Assembly (NCBI GenBank): GCA_014706295.1
Contig: JACSVZ010000002.1
Span: forward strand, 56,877,617 to 56,941,616
Source: Lycocorax pyrrhopterus obiensis
Lineage: Eukaryota; Chordata; Aves; Passeriformes; Paradisaeidae
Length of the DNA stretch: 64,000 nucleotides
Direction: 5' to 3'
The position numbers and the translations under genes were made by a program. Each line of letters begins with the position of its first letter. Position 1 is the first letter of the stretch. Below, in pieces: positions 24,046 through 38,260 of the stretch. The notes beneath the pieces are model-generated. The model did no database searches. It had not been told where the DNA came from and was given only the letters and a program-made list of their open reading frames with translations.

Positions 24046-25699
24046 CCATTCAAATACATTCATGTCTATGATACATCTGTGTCTGTATCTAAGTCAGTCT
24101 GGGATAATCTTCTCTAGGTTTCTGGGTGCAATTTTCAGAAGGAGCCCCTTGACTTTATTACCCAGCCTCTTTTGTTGATGTGAGCATCTGGCAAACCCAC
24201 CAATCTTCTTTGCTACTGTTAGGTTTTGACTGATGGTTGTTTGATACTTACCTGTGGGATGGGAGCAAACAGAAGTTACAAAGCGAAGAGATGATTCCAA
24301 GTAATTTCAATTTAATAAGAACTCATTTGTATTTTAACTTACATCATGGACTTCATAAAGCATAGTTTTGGAAAAGCAAGAACTAAAAGTTGTCTCTTTC
24401 CTTGCCAGCACTGCGGGTACTTGAAATGTATCCTAGTACTCTGAAACTCTTATTAATATGAAGAAAAAGAAACTAGCTGTTTCAGAGCCAAATCGTGGTG
24501 CTTCTCTGCTGCTTCTGATAAATTCTCCCTGATGTTGCAAGTTGGCATTGCAGGGAGGGGAGGAAGAAGAAAAGCTTATAATTAAGAAATAGTTTCTTTG
24601 TCTGTTAATAAGAAAATCTTCCCTTTTTACAGTTTCTTCTCAAAAATTGACAGCTCTTTGTACAGACTGCAGGTTCCTTTCAGACTGTATCTTACCAGTT
24701 AAAGGAAAGTTACATATAAGCAAAATGAGGTAAGAGGAAAGCTCCAGATTGGTCAGTATGTAGTATTTGCTGTTTTCTAGCAATGAATCATCTACTTGTT
24801 GTAAGAAAAAAGAAAAAAGCTGTAAGTGGGTGTTGTGTGGGTTTTTAGTAGTATGTGGTAGTAATTTTGAGAGTGTGTTTGGGGGTGTGTCAGCCCTGTC
24901 TTGCAAATGCGGTGCGTAAAAACTTACTGTGACCAATGAACGATTTAATGAAAGGTACCCTTGAATGATGTCCCTTTATCCTTTCATACTTCAGTCCATC
25001 CCAGTAAAGTATACTCAGTTACAGTTTTCCTACAAAAACAGTGGCAAAAAGGAGAGTTGAAGAAAGGGAAGCTCCTGGCTCTTTTTCCGCATGGTAACCG
25101 TGTTTGTCTTTGATACAGATTCTCATTATGAGGTAAGGACAAACAGCTGTTGATTGATTTCTACACTACCTGCATATCTTGCAGTAAGCCGAGGACTGCA
25201 TGACTCCCCATGTCTCTTCAGCACTACCTCAAACTTGAATGCTCTGGTTTGATTTTCCCTGAAGTACAGTATAATTTAATTCATGGCTAAGCAAATAATA
25301 CATAATAATCTTGCACATTTACATGGTTTGCTAAAGGCCACAAGGGTTACAGAAGCCTTTTGATTTTATTTTTTTAAGCTACCGAAATGCTGAATATTTA
25401 TGAACAAGCTGTCATAAGGATGTAATTTCTGTCTTTACACATGAATTTCTATTTTATTATTTTTATTTTATATTATATATATATAAAATAGATGTTAAAA
25501 ATTTCTTTTACTTTATTTTCCTTTGCTTTTAAAAGTTATTATTTATCTTTGTTGTGTTGTGATCAAATAATTTTTAGTGTAGAACAGAGAGCTCTGAATC
25601 TCTAGACTTTCTGGCAATTAAAAAAACTGGAGACCAGATTTGGGAGATTTGAGTAATTTTAAATAATAAAGTATTATTTCATAGCTCTTAGAACATTGA
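24046..25699. other. Non-coding, presumed intron
   Basis: AT-rich sequence with a short TATATATATA run near 25475. No coding frame or repeat family recognised. Confidence 0.5.
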
Positions 25700-26341
25700 T
25701 GTGATGGGTTGTCTTGGGGTGACTTTATGATGTGTATCCCGTATCGCAGCTCTATGCCCAGAAATCAGTCCTGTGCCTTTCTGTGCCTTTAAACTGAGCC
25801 TGAGAGGGGGGAGAGAAAAAATCCAAGCAAACTTTTCAAAACAGTTGTTCAAGGACACAGATACACACTCCTCTGTGTTCTCCTGCTGCAGTGAGAAGAG
25901 CGGAGGAAGCACCCTGCTTGCTTTTCAGCCAGCTTTTGGCTCCTTTTCTCCGGAGGGAGACAGAAAGTTGAACTTTTTTGTCCTGGGACTTCTGTTTTTC
26001 CCTTCTTCTCTTCTGGACTGTTTCAACATCAGAACACACCAGGAGAATTTTCCACCAAGGCCCTGGAGGTGGGCCCACACCCACCCAGCTCCAAGGAGGA
26101 GGAGAGAGACCACACCTACAGAAGGACTCTGAAATCTTCCCAGATTTCTCTCCACAGAGAGAGGTTTTATTATTCAGCATTATTATTATTTTCTGTGTGT
26201 TTGTTAAATAAATACTTTTTTTATCTCTTTCACTTTCCTCCGAGGAAAATTTTTTTTCCCCCATACCTGGTGGGGGAGGGGTGGTTGTAACCTGCCTTCT
26301 ATCAGAGGATATTTTCCTCCAAATTTGTCCAAACAGGTACA
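25700..26341 (+). mobile_element. Solo LTR, about 640 bp
   Basis: Begins TGTGATGGGTTGTCTTGGGG and ends near GTCCAAACAGGTACA. It has a late AATAAA signal at 26207-26212, so it is in + orientation. Boundaries are approximate: no exact target duplication was found, although starting at 25697 and ending at 26331 gives AACAT/AACAG flanks. Overlapping frames of 70-189 codons on both strands (for example 25836-26405 minus) reflect LTR composition, not genes. Confidence 0.75.
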
Positions 26342-29300
26342 TGGGTGAAATATGTGTGAAAAGTTGAAACACTGTACAGACGTCTTTTGATGAAACTCCC
26401 CTCATCTTCAGTTGACAATTAAGTTACCTAGTTTAGCTGCTAGTGAGGCTCTACACGCACTACAAGCATTCCATAAACTAATTTTTGAATGTAAAGCAAT
26501 TAATAGTTGTTTGAATGAACTGAGTATCTTTTTGTTAATGTAGCTATGAATGTTAATGTAGCTATGAATGTGTTGGTTTTGGAAATATATGTTGGAGTGA
26601 TCCAAATAGGAGTTCTTGTAAAATTTTAGTTCCTGTTTGGTTTTTTTTTCTGAAAATCTTTTTCCTTGATGCTTTGACTACATTTGAGTTTTGCTTTCTT
26701 CCTTTGAAACTTTCTTACTTTAAACCATGTATAAATGTTAGCCAGAGATGCCAAATTATATTGGCATGTGCTGTTAACTGTATTGTGAGCAGAGAAATTC
26801 TTATCATGGTGTTATGTGCAAGCTAAGTGCAATAAAGAGTACAATTAATCTTCTTGACTTCTTTGTAAGTTATTATACATCTGTATAATAACTTTCATCT
26901 TGTAAGTTGTGTTAACATATGTTTCATTTAATTGTTAATTGACTTACAGTAAATAAGTCCTGGACTGTTTCATTGAGCAGGTTAATGATAGAAACGATGT
27001 TCTCATCAAATTGCAATATCTGTGTTAATTCAAGCGCTTTCACATGCTTCCAGACCATAGATCAAGATTTGAAGACAATTTGAGCTATTTTTCTTCTTTA
27101 AGATATTTTCCTTTGAAATTCACTTGCTTGTTTGTGACTGTGCTTGTGATTGGCTAGTATTCCACTTAATATCTCACTTTCAGGTTGGTTGGTGTTACTC
27201 AATTGAAAAAGTCCTCTGTATTTAATCAAATTCGTTGCCTATGACAAGTCAAAATACATTTTTATATTAAGACTCATATGGAGATGACTAATTGTTTGGG
27301 CATACTGTGTGTGTAAATATATGGATATTTAATTTTATATGATTATATTGCAGGTGGTTTTATATACTCTGTTTTTCAGTAAGTGCTAAGACCAGTAACA
27401 ACTTATGAGCATTTTAATAATGTGCAAAGCATGTCTCTTGTTACAGTCCTGGCAGACAAACTAGAAAGCTTGAAATTGAATTTGAATTGATGAGCTAGAA
27501 AGCTAGAATTTGTATCCTGCTTGGGCTAGTGGCATTATAGTTGGCTCTAAATGGCAAAGTGTGTAGTGAGGTAGGAATGTTTGTGTCAGTCTGATTTCCG
27601 TGGGGTGATCCTTGTGAAATAAGATCCTGTGAAGTGCTTACATGGGTGTATTATGAGATGTATCTATCTGTCTAGTATTTTTATATATATATACTGTAAT
27701 TTCAACATAACTAAACCGTCTTCTAGTTAATTATGGCAATGGAAATTGGTTGCTTAACCATAAGATTATTAGTTATGGCAACAGGCATACCCATCTACTC
27801 ATGTTGATGTTATAACATGGGAAGTTTTTGAGAGGATGAAAAGATTGTCATCAAATTAAAGGGGTTTTTCATCATATCACGATTTGCTCTCTGTGTGGTG
27901 TTTGTACACTTAAATGTTTTCTTGAGGACTGATCCAGCAAATCATATTGTCTTATGTGGGACTGTTTTAAGATGGCATTGAATCTCTTGTATGTATGGTT
28001 CAGACTCATCAAGAAACAGCAGAAAACAAACCAGAAAACCTTACTATTTTCCCAAGTAATTAACTGCTAATTACCTCCAAATTTAAAGCAGGATATGCAG
28101 GTTATAGGACCAAATGCCATGGTCTGTTCTTGTTCCTAGAGCAGATTAATAACTCATAGCTTTGGTGGACTCTAAGGAAGAGAGATTACCAATTGCCCAA
28201 GCAAGGCTGAGTTAGGTAGGGACCCAGGCTCTTGCTGTAAAATTTCATTTGACTGTCAGTCTTGTTTGTGAAAGTCATCTGTGACAATGTCCAAGTTAGA
28301 CTGCATTAATTGATTTAGTCACAGCAGAGAAGTCTTTTTAGTGACCTCTCAGAAATGGGTGGGTTTTGACCTGGACATGAGTGACACAGAGTGTACTGTC
28401 CTGGGAAGGAGGAGAGTGAAAAAAGAAATGTGGACTGCAGCCCATCCGTGGCATTGGAAGCTTGAGATTGTCAGTCCCTCTTCTCTAGACAAAAGGTGCA
28501 CATAGTAAATAGCAAGTTCCACTGGATTAGTAAAATGTACTCTAATTAACACAACTTTACAAGATATGCGTTAATATTTCAGTGCAGATCTTAGATAGTG
28601 AGACATGGAAACTGTGTGCATCATGGAAGTTAGTGCATAACAACAGTAAAGACATGAAAGGGAAGGATGATTTAGGACTTACTGGAGCACATAGAGATAA
28701 AAAAGAAGCCACTGTAATCAGTAGGCATTACACAAGTGGTATATAAGCATTCTGGCTGAACACACCCACTCTGGAGCTGAGAGAGACAGTAAAATTGACA
28801 TCCTTTGATGGCATATTGTTACCTTAGTGAGAACTTAGGGAGAGGGGAGGAATTTTGGGAGAAATCGCTAAGGTAAGTTCTTACTAACTTAAAAATAAAA
28901 AATACACAAGGCAGAGACCTCTGTGGAATGGTTAATGTTCACAGCTGTTACATGATGTTTCAGAAAGTTATCTGTAGAACCTGTGTTCCCTATTTGTTTA
29001 CCTCAGAAGCACCAATTTAATCATGCCAGAATTTGATCTGTGATTATTTAATTTATTTTAAAGTTATTGTTTAAACTCCTAAGGTTTCTAAAAAGCTGTA
29101 ACTTCTCTTTATTATGGCTAATAAATAATTAAATAAAAGGTAAATTTGATCCTCCACCCCACAGTTTTTGCCAGTAAAGCCAAAGACTGCTATTTCATCT
29201 GATATTCCTGCAATTTTATAAGCTTAGCCCACTTGAAGGGAACGTAAAATTCCTAAGGATAAGTTGAAATTAGAATTATCTGCTCTAATGGGAAATTCTG

Positions 29301-32300
29301 AAATGAAATGCTAGTGTCTTTAGAGTATACAATTCGAATGTGATGAACTTGATATGCTCTGTGGGGAGAGGAACCTCAAAGTAAATACTGATGCATTTCA
29401 AAAACAACTTCACCCTTCTAATTGTCTTCAAAACAAGGGGTGGGGCAGGGGGAACAACTACCATGGGAGACAGAAATAATGTATAGGAAGATAAAATTTA
29501 TTTAAAGAAAAGATGGTTCTAATACTGAAGAGTTTGTTCTGGTACATGAAGAAAGCTTCAAGACACTGAGGCAGGCTACAAGCATAACTCCTATACACAT
29601 TCAGAATTTGAACCCTATAAATAGGTAAGAGGAGGAGTTGTTAACTGATTTTGTGCAGCATTTCCATCTATTGTTATTAATGAGATTTTAAAAACACACC
29701 TGGAAAGCATGCCTACAACTGTGTAAATACTTAAAGGATCATATTGATGATTTCCTTTTCATAGCCTATATTATGTTCTCATCTAGTGATGGTCTTTGTC
29801 ACTTACGTTTTCTGTAGGAGCTTAAGAACAGCTGTGAATCAGAGCTTCCAGGCCCATAAAGTCTTATCCACATAATCTAGCAACATCTGCCTTCTTACTT
29901 ACTTTGGAGATCACCCATTTTAAGCTGATCTCTTCTTATTTTTCTTTGATCCTTGCTCTTAGCATAATTTATGCAGGATATGTTTTCAAGATCCATCACA
30001 GACATGCAAGCTCATGAGATCTGACAGTTCTTGCACTGTCTGCAGCTGAAGAGAGAAGAAAAACCTGGACACAGTGCAGCCATTTCTGGGTTTCATGTGG
30101 GTTGCTGACTACAGTAAACCACAGTCTGGTTGAAATGGTTTTGTGGATGAAATGTTGCAACATGGGTTTATCTTTTTAGCTGGAGGAGGTCTAAAAATAA
30201 CCTTTGTTTCTAAACTGGAGTAAGGTATAACAATTTCCTGATTGACTGGCACGTGTAGCTTAAAAAGATGGGAGAAACTTACTGTATGAGTATTTTTAAA
30301 AATGTGGAAACATTTTCATTGTTGCTAGTGTTCTGCCTTTGTAAGACTTTTGTGGTCAAGATTTTTCTACAGGACAGGAAGAAGGTGGGAGTAAAGGAAA
30401 AGAAAGGACATGCTATTGCAGCTGTAGTGCCAAAATATTTTTCTCTTAATAAAGATTTTCCACTGCTGTTGTTGGCAACAGCAAGTGGAATATTTCATCC
30501 GTGGGAAGGCTCATTCACAACACTGTATAGCCACCCCAACTAACAAAATGCTGAAGCTCTGCACAAATTTCCCATCTGTTAGCCTTCGTCTTCAAAAACA
30601 ACGTCAGCTGTCACTGTCATGAAGTAGTGGGAGCAATATTCAGATGAAGAGACAATGGTTGGCTGAATGTGAGAAAAAGAACAAAAGAAAATCAAGGATA
30701 ATATTTGAGGCACAGGAAATGCACCAGCAGATGTTGTTGATGTAATGTGGCTGTTAGACTTGTGGCATTTTTGGCATGTGATTCTGGTAACTTCTTAAAA
30801 ATAGAAGTGTTTACTTTTGTGTCTAAAGACCAATATTTCCAGCTAGGCTACACTTCTCCCACCCCCTACACAACGTGGGGTGGGGGAAGAAATGCACAAA
30901 ACTGCCTCACACAAAATTGCATGCCAGCTTATTTTTAATGATGCAGGTAATTTCTGTGCGTCTGATTTTCATGCTGCTTTCCTTTTTGAATTGAATTTTT
31001 GCAAAGTTGATAGGAACAGGTCAGCAGAAAAGTGTGGTGGTGTGAGTTTTTTTCTAAAAATCTGATCACAACATTATTAAACACTTGTTGACAGAAAATA
31101 GCCAGCAAGCTGCGCTTGTAGCAACATTTCATCCACAAAGCCAGTTCAACCAGACTGGTTTACTGTACCAGCAGACATTTGGGAGATTTTGGTCATAGAT
31201 AGCCCCCTCTCCTTCTCTGCCCCAATGAGATCCTGTTGTGATGGTCCTACTTTGCATTTTCAGAAACCAAATCAAGATATTTTAACAAAAAGAACACGTA
31301 TTTTCTTCAGAGCCAATGACAGGCCTGATACTTTGTGCAGGACATTTCCTGCAGGTGTGAGATGTTGGTCAGTAGCGGTATCACTAGCCTAGATATTAAC
31401 ATAGCTGGGCTCTACCACTTCTGTGACACTCTGACACCCATCTTTTGTGGCATTAAGAGAGAAGCCTGGAATTGGGAACTATAAAACTTAAGTCTTGGTT
31501 ACACAAATCTTTTTATATGCTTGGTTTAGATTACATTCTGTTGTGAATTTTCAAGGACTCTTCTATTACTGTCAAAAAATATCTTTGATAACGTGTCTGT
31601 TTTGCTGAGTTGGAGATGCTGAGGGAAAGAAAGCATCTTTCAAACATCTAGGCCTGTGACTAGGTATCCCAGTTTATTTTGTCACCAGAAAGTTAAAAAT
31701 TAACATCCAGGCCTGTACAGTGTATGTTTTTGGAACAAATAATTTTTCTTAGGGATTAGAAAGGCATTAAACTGGGTTACATCTCTTAGATCCTCTATTT
31801 ATATGGAGGTTTCTACCCCAAGAGGATTCCTGAATTATCTTCTTTCTACTGTTGCCATACACGGTGTTGTTTAAAAACAGACACGCGAAAACCTGTCACG
31901 GAGAATCACTTGATAAAAGCTGTGGTTAAGTGTGAGGTTGTCCTTATAAACCAGCCATATTCACTACATGTGCAATGTGATGGAATATATCAAACATATT
32001 GCCATACCATATGTCCATTAAATGCTTAAATATGCCAAGGTGCAGAGCCCTTACCAGACAGAGAAAAGGTTAAGCTTTTTGTCCTGGTAAGCCATAAATC
32101 ATTCTGCGGTTAGTTCACAGTATTAGTTTCTTACTTTGTAAATACATTGCTACTGGTTTTCAGAGAGCTTCTTACACACAAGAATGTAAGAAGCAGAACT
32201 TTCATTTTACAAAACTTTTGGAGCTTAAATCTAAAAAATATGATTCAGTATGCTTATCCTTCTCTCTTTACCCTGGCAGCAATATTGGTAACTTGCAGGA

Positions 32301-35300
32301 GTTAACACATCTTCATTTTGATACAAAGAAATGTCTTACTTACCCTTACTCCTTTTTTCTCCCCCTTTTAGGAAAATAAATTCTTGCAGCTATTGTTTAG
32401 AAACTGTTTTGAAGTGCAGTAAATTGACTAAATATGGCTTGGTCTCCATTTTATTACTAGCCAGCTTGGAACAGTTGTTCTTGAAGCTGATGCCAGAATC
32501 TTTGAACATAAATTTGGAAAGTCTGGTATTTGATGAGTGCTTGTGTGTGGGATGCAGACATTCAGCAATTTTGCTGAAGAACTGAAGTAGCCTTGCAGAG
32601 TGTGACATTAAGTCCTCTTGACTGTTTCAGGCACATTTTAAATTTTGAATACAGTTAGGCTGTAGTCCTGTGAAGAGCTGATTGCCATTTCACTAATAAG
32701 CTTTGCCTGAAGAATGCCAGCATTCAATAGAAGCTGCTTGTTGAGATCTTTTAAATGTAAGTTGCATGTATTTTCCTTAGCATACTATCAGCACTCCCGT
32801 TGTTGCGTTATTCATATGATTTTGTATTGCATGTTTGTTGCACTGAAAAGTCATGGGTTGCACAATTATGGTATAATATGGCTCTTTTCTCCTTAGAAAT
32901 TTTCTGAAAGTGCATCTCTGCTGTTCAAGGGTTTTCATAAAAAATAAAGCTGGCACATTGAAACATGATTCAGTCTCTCTGGCAATCTAATTATTGAAGT
33001 AATCTCTCTCTTTGAAAGTACTGTAAGTGCCTAGGCTGAGCTAACAGCAGCCTTGGTCTGAAGGGGTGCAATCATCCAGGCAGCACAGTTCTTTGATGTA
33101 GCAGAATTCGTTGTATTTAGAATTCGTCATAGCTGTGGCACAATGAATTATAAATAATGAAATATCAAGCAAATCAATGTCTCTTTATGGGTAAATGTTT
33201 AATTTCCTAGTGTTGGTGAAGGGAGGGATCTCTCACTGTTCATGATGCTAGCAGCTGTAATGGCAAAACCCATGTGAGTTGCTTTGTGAAAGGATGTGCC
33301 TGGAAAGGCAATGATGCTTTTCTCCAGTACTTGTCTGTGCTCAGAAACTTGACCACTGCAGCATGGCCCTTATTCCATTCACTCTTTCTTGATGTGCCTG
33401 TATGCTTCCTTATAGCCAATTCATAGAACTTTCTTAATATCTTCCTCTCTTTCAAATGCTGCTGCTACGTTTTCTGCCCTCCCCCTCCCCCAATGCATTT
33501 GTATGTGTGGGGTTTGTTTTGTTTTGTTTTGTTGGTTTTTTTTTTTTAAGTTGGTTTTAGCCACTGAGTGTATGTTTACTAAAAACAAGATTTTTGTGCT
33601 TTTTGGAGTATGTGTACATATGTGTTTATATATTTGTGTACATATGTTCACACGTGTATGTATTTGTAAATGTACATATACACATATATAGAACATTGTA
33701 TTTCTAAAAATATTCCCTTCCCAGCAAACAAAAACTTGTGATGCTTGCTGTACCTCAGTAGGACATACGTAAATTACATTAAGTATTTTGAACACTTGAG
33801 CATCTGGTAAATGCAAAGAACAGTCTGTCAAAATGGGCCCAGTCATTTAAAGTTTTGTTGTTCTGGGCAGAAACTAGTGAAATTCAGACCTGTCAAGAAA
33901 AGGGAGTTAGATTTTGGATCAGTTATGCCTGGGGATCCATTTCTGTTGTTGGGATGTAGCTGGTGTGCCTTTTAGGAGCAATGTATGCAATGAGCAGTTT
34001 GAAGTTCACCTGAGAGGGAAGACGGAGAACCTCTTTTCTGCATCTGAGCACAAAGAAATGTTTTGTTTGCTCCCAGCATCTGCACAGTCAGTGATCTCAT
34101 TTTGGAGTGCTTATTTCTATCCAGTTTTGTTATCATAATCAGCTTTATTAGCTAGTGAAGAGGAGAAGATAATGACTTAACTCAGTCTAATCCATGCAAG
34201 TACTGGATTTACATATGATTAGAATATTTCTGGATGCTGAGGAGGAGTAAAGCAGTCTTTGTGAATCATATCTCTATGGTCAGAATGTTGTAAACCTAAA
34301 CACCTGAAAAAATACACAGTTTGTTTCAGTCAGAGAGCTTTGCCTGACTGTATTTGACTAATTACCTCTGGAGGCTTAACTCTTTGTTTCATTTGAATCT
34401 CATAAATATAGCAATATAGCTTTGTGAAATGTTCTCGCTTTAATTATATATGGAGTTTCTATGCTGTATTTCTGTGTTGCTTATGAATTTGAATGAGATG
34501 CTTCTGAAAGACTCAGTCTTGAAGTTGCTATCCACGTTAAGTTCACATCTGACTTGAGTGGCTTATTTCCAGAAAAGACAGTAAGAACTGTTGTGTTACA
34601 TAAGCGCAGAAAACACTGATTTCTTGTACATGGGAACTAAAAAAAATCAACATCTTTAATGGAAGTTTTGTGTTTTGGTGATATTTGTGATTTGGTTTTA
34701 CATAAACCAGTAGCAAAATCGTGGAAGTTGTCATGGAATGAAATCTGTTTTGCATTTCATCTTGCCTCACAGAAATCTAGGTCTATAAAGTAGATAAGAC
34801 CTTGTCTGTAATATCAGGGCTTTCTGACAGATCTACCATTTTATTCTTTACTTTTTTTTGTGGTTATCTTTGTTTTTGCAGGAAATCTCAAAGAAGCTTA
34901 TAGAATAAACAGATAGTATGTGTATTTTTAGAGCATCTGTTAGCCTTTTGCAAAGTTAAAGCTAATCATACTGATTTAAAATATGGATTCTAGTAAATAG
35001 ACAGTTTTGGTATGTGAAATCACTTAATGAATTTAGCAATTTATCCCGTATGCTGTCATGCAAGAAAAATAAATTTTCCCTCAAGGGTTAAGAGCAGTCT
35101 TCCATTTGTTTTAAGATTGATAGAGTTTTTAAGTGGTATAGATCATTATCAAGGCTAATAATGTATTTGTGTGAACATTAATAAATTTTGAGAATAAAGA
35201 AACTTGATCCTGTAAAGCACTTTGAACAAAGAACTTGCTCCTAACTTACATGTGGGGAAAATAAGTGAACATAGCATGTACAAGATAGAATAGAAGATGT

Positions 35301-36366
35301 GTCAGTAAGCCTTACTTTTTTTTCCCCTGAGCAGTGACTGGAGCATGAGGGCTTTTCATTCAGCAGTTGTTACACTTGAAATGAGTATGAGTATTTGCTG
35401 ACCTCACACCTTGGTAGTTGTATCTTTCCTGTTGTGTCAGGTTGCTGTGGAAGCACCAAGAAAAATGCATGGCTTTCAGCTTCAGTGATCTGAGGTTATG
35501 GTCCAGTTAATCTTTCAGTTAAACCTCTGTGGTATTCTGCAGCTTAATTATCTTGGAGATTGAATAAGTAAATTTTTACTAAATTTAAAATACAGGTTAG
35601 CTCATGGTAACCCAAAGGACAGACACTGCACGGAATTAAAGCAAATTTCAGAGTAAAGAAGGAAGTGCATATGGAAAATCAAATAAAAAAACAGTTTGTG
35701 TCAGATTCTAGCTATTGTGCTTTGCATCATAGTTACATCACTGCTCATCTGGCTACTTTTTAAGTTAAATGCTGTTTCCCAAATATAAAATTGCTGGTAC
35801 AATTCATCCTTTCCTGCTCTTAGGAAGAAGGAATTTAAAAGAAATCAAGTGCCTACCTCTTGAAAGTAATGTTTGCAACACTATATAACCTGAATTTCAT
35901 AATCAGAAATTAGTCTGGCCAGTACTAGTTGCCTGTGAGTTTGAAGTCAACCTGCTTTCCTTAGGTCTTTGGGACTGCTGATATGACTAAGATTCAGAGG
36001 TTACACTGGGAACAATTTTATCTTACTATCTGTCTTATTTAAATGGTAACACTTCTGTCATAGGTGAAGCTTTAAAGGTAAGTGTCAAGATATTCAGCCC
36101 ATGATGTTTAACCAGACATACAGAGTCATGAGCTGACAAAATGCACAAATCTGGTAACACTGCTGTAATTAACTAATCTTTCAGGAATGGGTGAAAACTA
36201 AATGCATGTCTTGTTTTAGTTTAGGGGTTTTTTTTGAAGTATGTAAATACTTTTATATATACAGACTTGAGTTTGGCCAGATCTCTTGTAGAACGCTGCT
36301 CTAAAGAAAAGGAGGGGACAATCTACCTACTCTTTTAGTCATATATTTTGTGTGTTTTTGTTTTAG
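26342..36366. other. Non-coding, presumed intron
   Basis: About 10 kb of AT-rich sequence. It contains an 18-bp tandem duplication at 26534-26569, a G/C-run hairpin near 30855-30893, GTTTT units at about 33515-33533, and an alternating purine-pyrimidine GTGTACATATGT-like stretch at 33610-33690. No long reading frame or repeat family recognised. Confidence 0.5.
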
Positions 36367-36404
36367 TTTGCAAGTATGCCTACCACAGGAAATGTGAAGA
36401 AAAG
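36367..36404 (+). CDS. Exon encoding the C-terminal part of the C1 domain (tensin-like)
   Basis: A 38-nt exon between acceptor GTTTTAG and a strong donor AAAAG|GTAAGC. The phase-1 G left by the exon at 21112 joins TT to give Val, and the frame continues CKYAYHRKCEEK, ending in phase 0. With the previous exon this gives C-x2-C-x4-H-x2-C, the next zinc ligands of the C1 domain. The phrase CRVCK-x3-HRKCE-x-K is the tensin C1 signature as I know it. The last ligand should lie eight residues after the final Cys, in the next exon. The preceding intron is about 15.1 kb. Confidence 0.85.
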
Positions 36405-38260
36405 GTAAGCATATTTTTCAGCCTCCCTTCTTGCTGTTGATCTACATGTATTCAAAGTTGAGACTACAAAAGCTGTGTGAACTAATTAAGAATAAGGTGA
36501 TTATTAAATCAGATGCCTAGCTGGGGTATTGTTCTTGCCATTAATTAAAAAAAAAAATCTGAATATAGTCAAAACATTTGCTCCAGTGGTTGAGTTTCTC
36601 ATTCTTCCCACAGGAAGACATATTTTAAGTTGAAAACGTCAAGTTAAGTGGGTGAAATACAAACCACACAGTTCTGCCAGAAAAGAAAAAAATGTATCTG
36701 AGTGAATAAGGTGTATACGCACTCCTATATATCAGCCCCCATGCGTATGTGTATACATATGTCTATATATGTATATATAAAATTTGTACAGCAACAGAGA
36801 TTTAAAGGCAAACTTTTTGCACTGGATTATAAGAAATATAAGCATACTATTAATTTTCAGTGATTACTGTAGATTCTCCCAGTTCAGTTTCATTACTAGA
36901 TTTTTTGTTACTTTTGAAAGTCTTCGAGTTCCTTTTTCACACAAGATGAGATCAGTAGTTCCATGGTCTCACGTGACTTACTTTCCCCATTGCTAGATTT
37001 GTGTAAATCAGAGACACTTAGAGATTCAGTCTAAATCTAGTGGTGTTGAAGGGCTTTATTTTGCTAGAAGCACTTTTGTGGGGTAATATTTCCTTCTTTT
37101 AAATAAAACTTTTGATTAGTACTTTCTATCTATTAAGACAGCGTATTTTATAGTCTCTTCTGGAAGCCACAGATTTAGTCCTAATACCTGTGTTGTAACC
37201 TTGATGTTTGGCTTTATGCAAGCATTTGTTTGGTTCAGTGCATCCAAGGTGTATAGCTGAATTCAAGAGAAGAATCTCTGCTTTGTGAAGGACTTGGAGA
37301 TTTTTCAGGACATTTTGGGAAATTCTAGTAAATACAAGTCGGTCAGTTGGCTGAGCATCTCCCATTTTGAGTAAAACTGGTACATGTGCATTTGAAAATC
37401 ACTGTGTTGTGCTGGGTAAATGCAGGATTCTGGATTTTTTTAATGAAATGATAACATACACAGTGGTAATTAAGTTTGTAAGTTAGGTATTACATTTTAA
37501 AGGGTTTAATCACCTATATACATTCAATAATGATTAGTAGTAATACTGTAGTAATGGTGGTCTATTGGTAGAAGCAAAAGAGTTTAGTAGAAAGATGTAC
37601 TTTTTGTTAGATCAGATGATGTAATTGATCCCTCTTTGCACGGTAGCTTTGGTTCTCCAAATAGTACTTGCAGTATGGAATTCTACCAGTTGTATAAGAA
37701 AGAATCTGGTTTGTTGATAACATTGGTAGCTTGCAGATTTGCTTGGTAGGTGCTACATAGAACTAGAGTTTCCAGAAATGATGATATTTAAATGATTCTG
37801 GAGACTGTTGTAAGTGGTTCTTTAAACTTGTTTTAGAGATGAGTAATTTCATATGTATGCCTTATGTTTAAAACAGGAAACTGGCATTTCAGCTCTCAGC
37901 CATTTGGGTGTTGAGTGTTGAAAAGAGTAGTATATGGAGTGCCAAAAGTATATAATAGCCTAACATCAAGATACTGGCATGTTTTATGATTTTTGAATAA
38001 CTGATATGAAATTATTAGCATTTGTTACAGAATATTAAAAAAAATTATGAAAACAAGACCAAATGCAGTAATCAATTATTTCTTACAAGAGGCTTATTTT
38101 CTGATTTTCAGAGTAGTCAATCAGCACATAGCTTAAATTCAGAATTTTTCTATGAGTCTTTTTTTTTTCTGACTACTCTCTAAGGCTCATGGCTTCTGCA
38201 CCCATCAGTGTATATGGTTTCAGAGAGTTGGTTGTATTGTGTGAGACCCAGCTGATACAT
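36405..38260. other. Non-coding, intron after the second C1 exon
   Basis: Begins with the GTAAGC donor. Includes a TATATGTATATATA-rich stretch at 36720-36780. No repeat family or coding sequence recognised. Confidence 0.5.

Noticed and set aside
25836..26405. 189-codon minus-strand frame and overlapping + strand frames
   Set aside because: Overlap a solo LTR with low-complexity composition; several frames are open at once.
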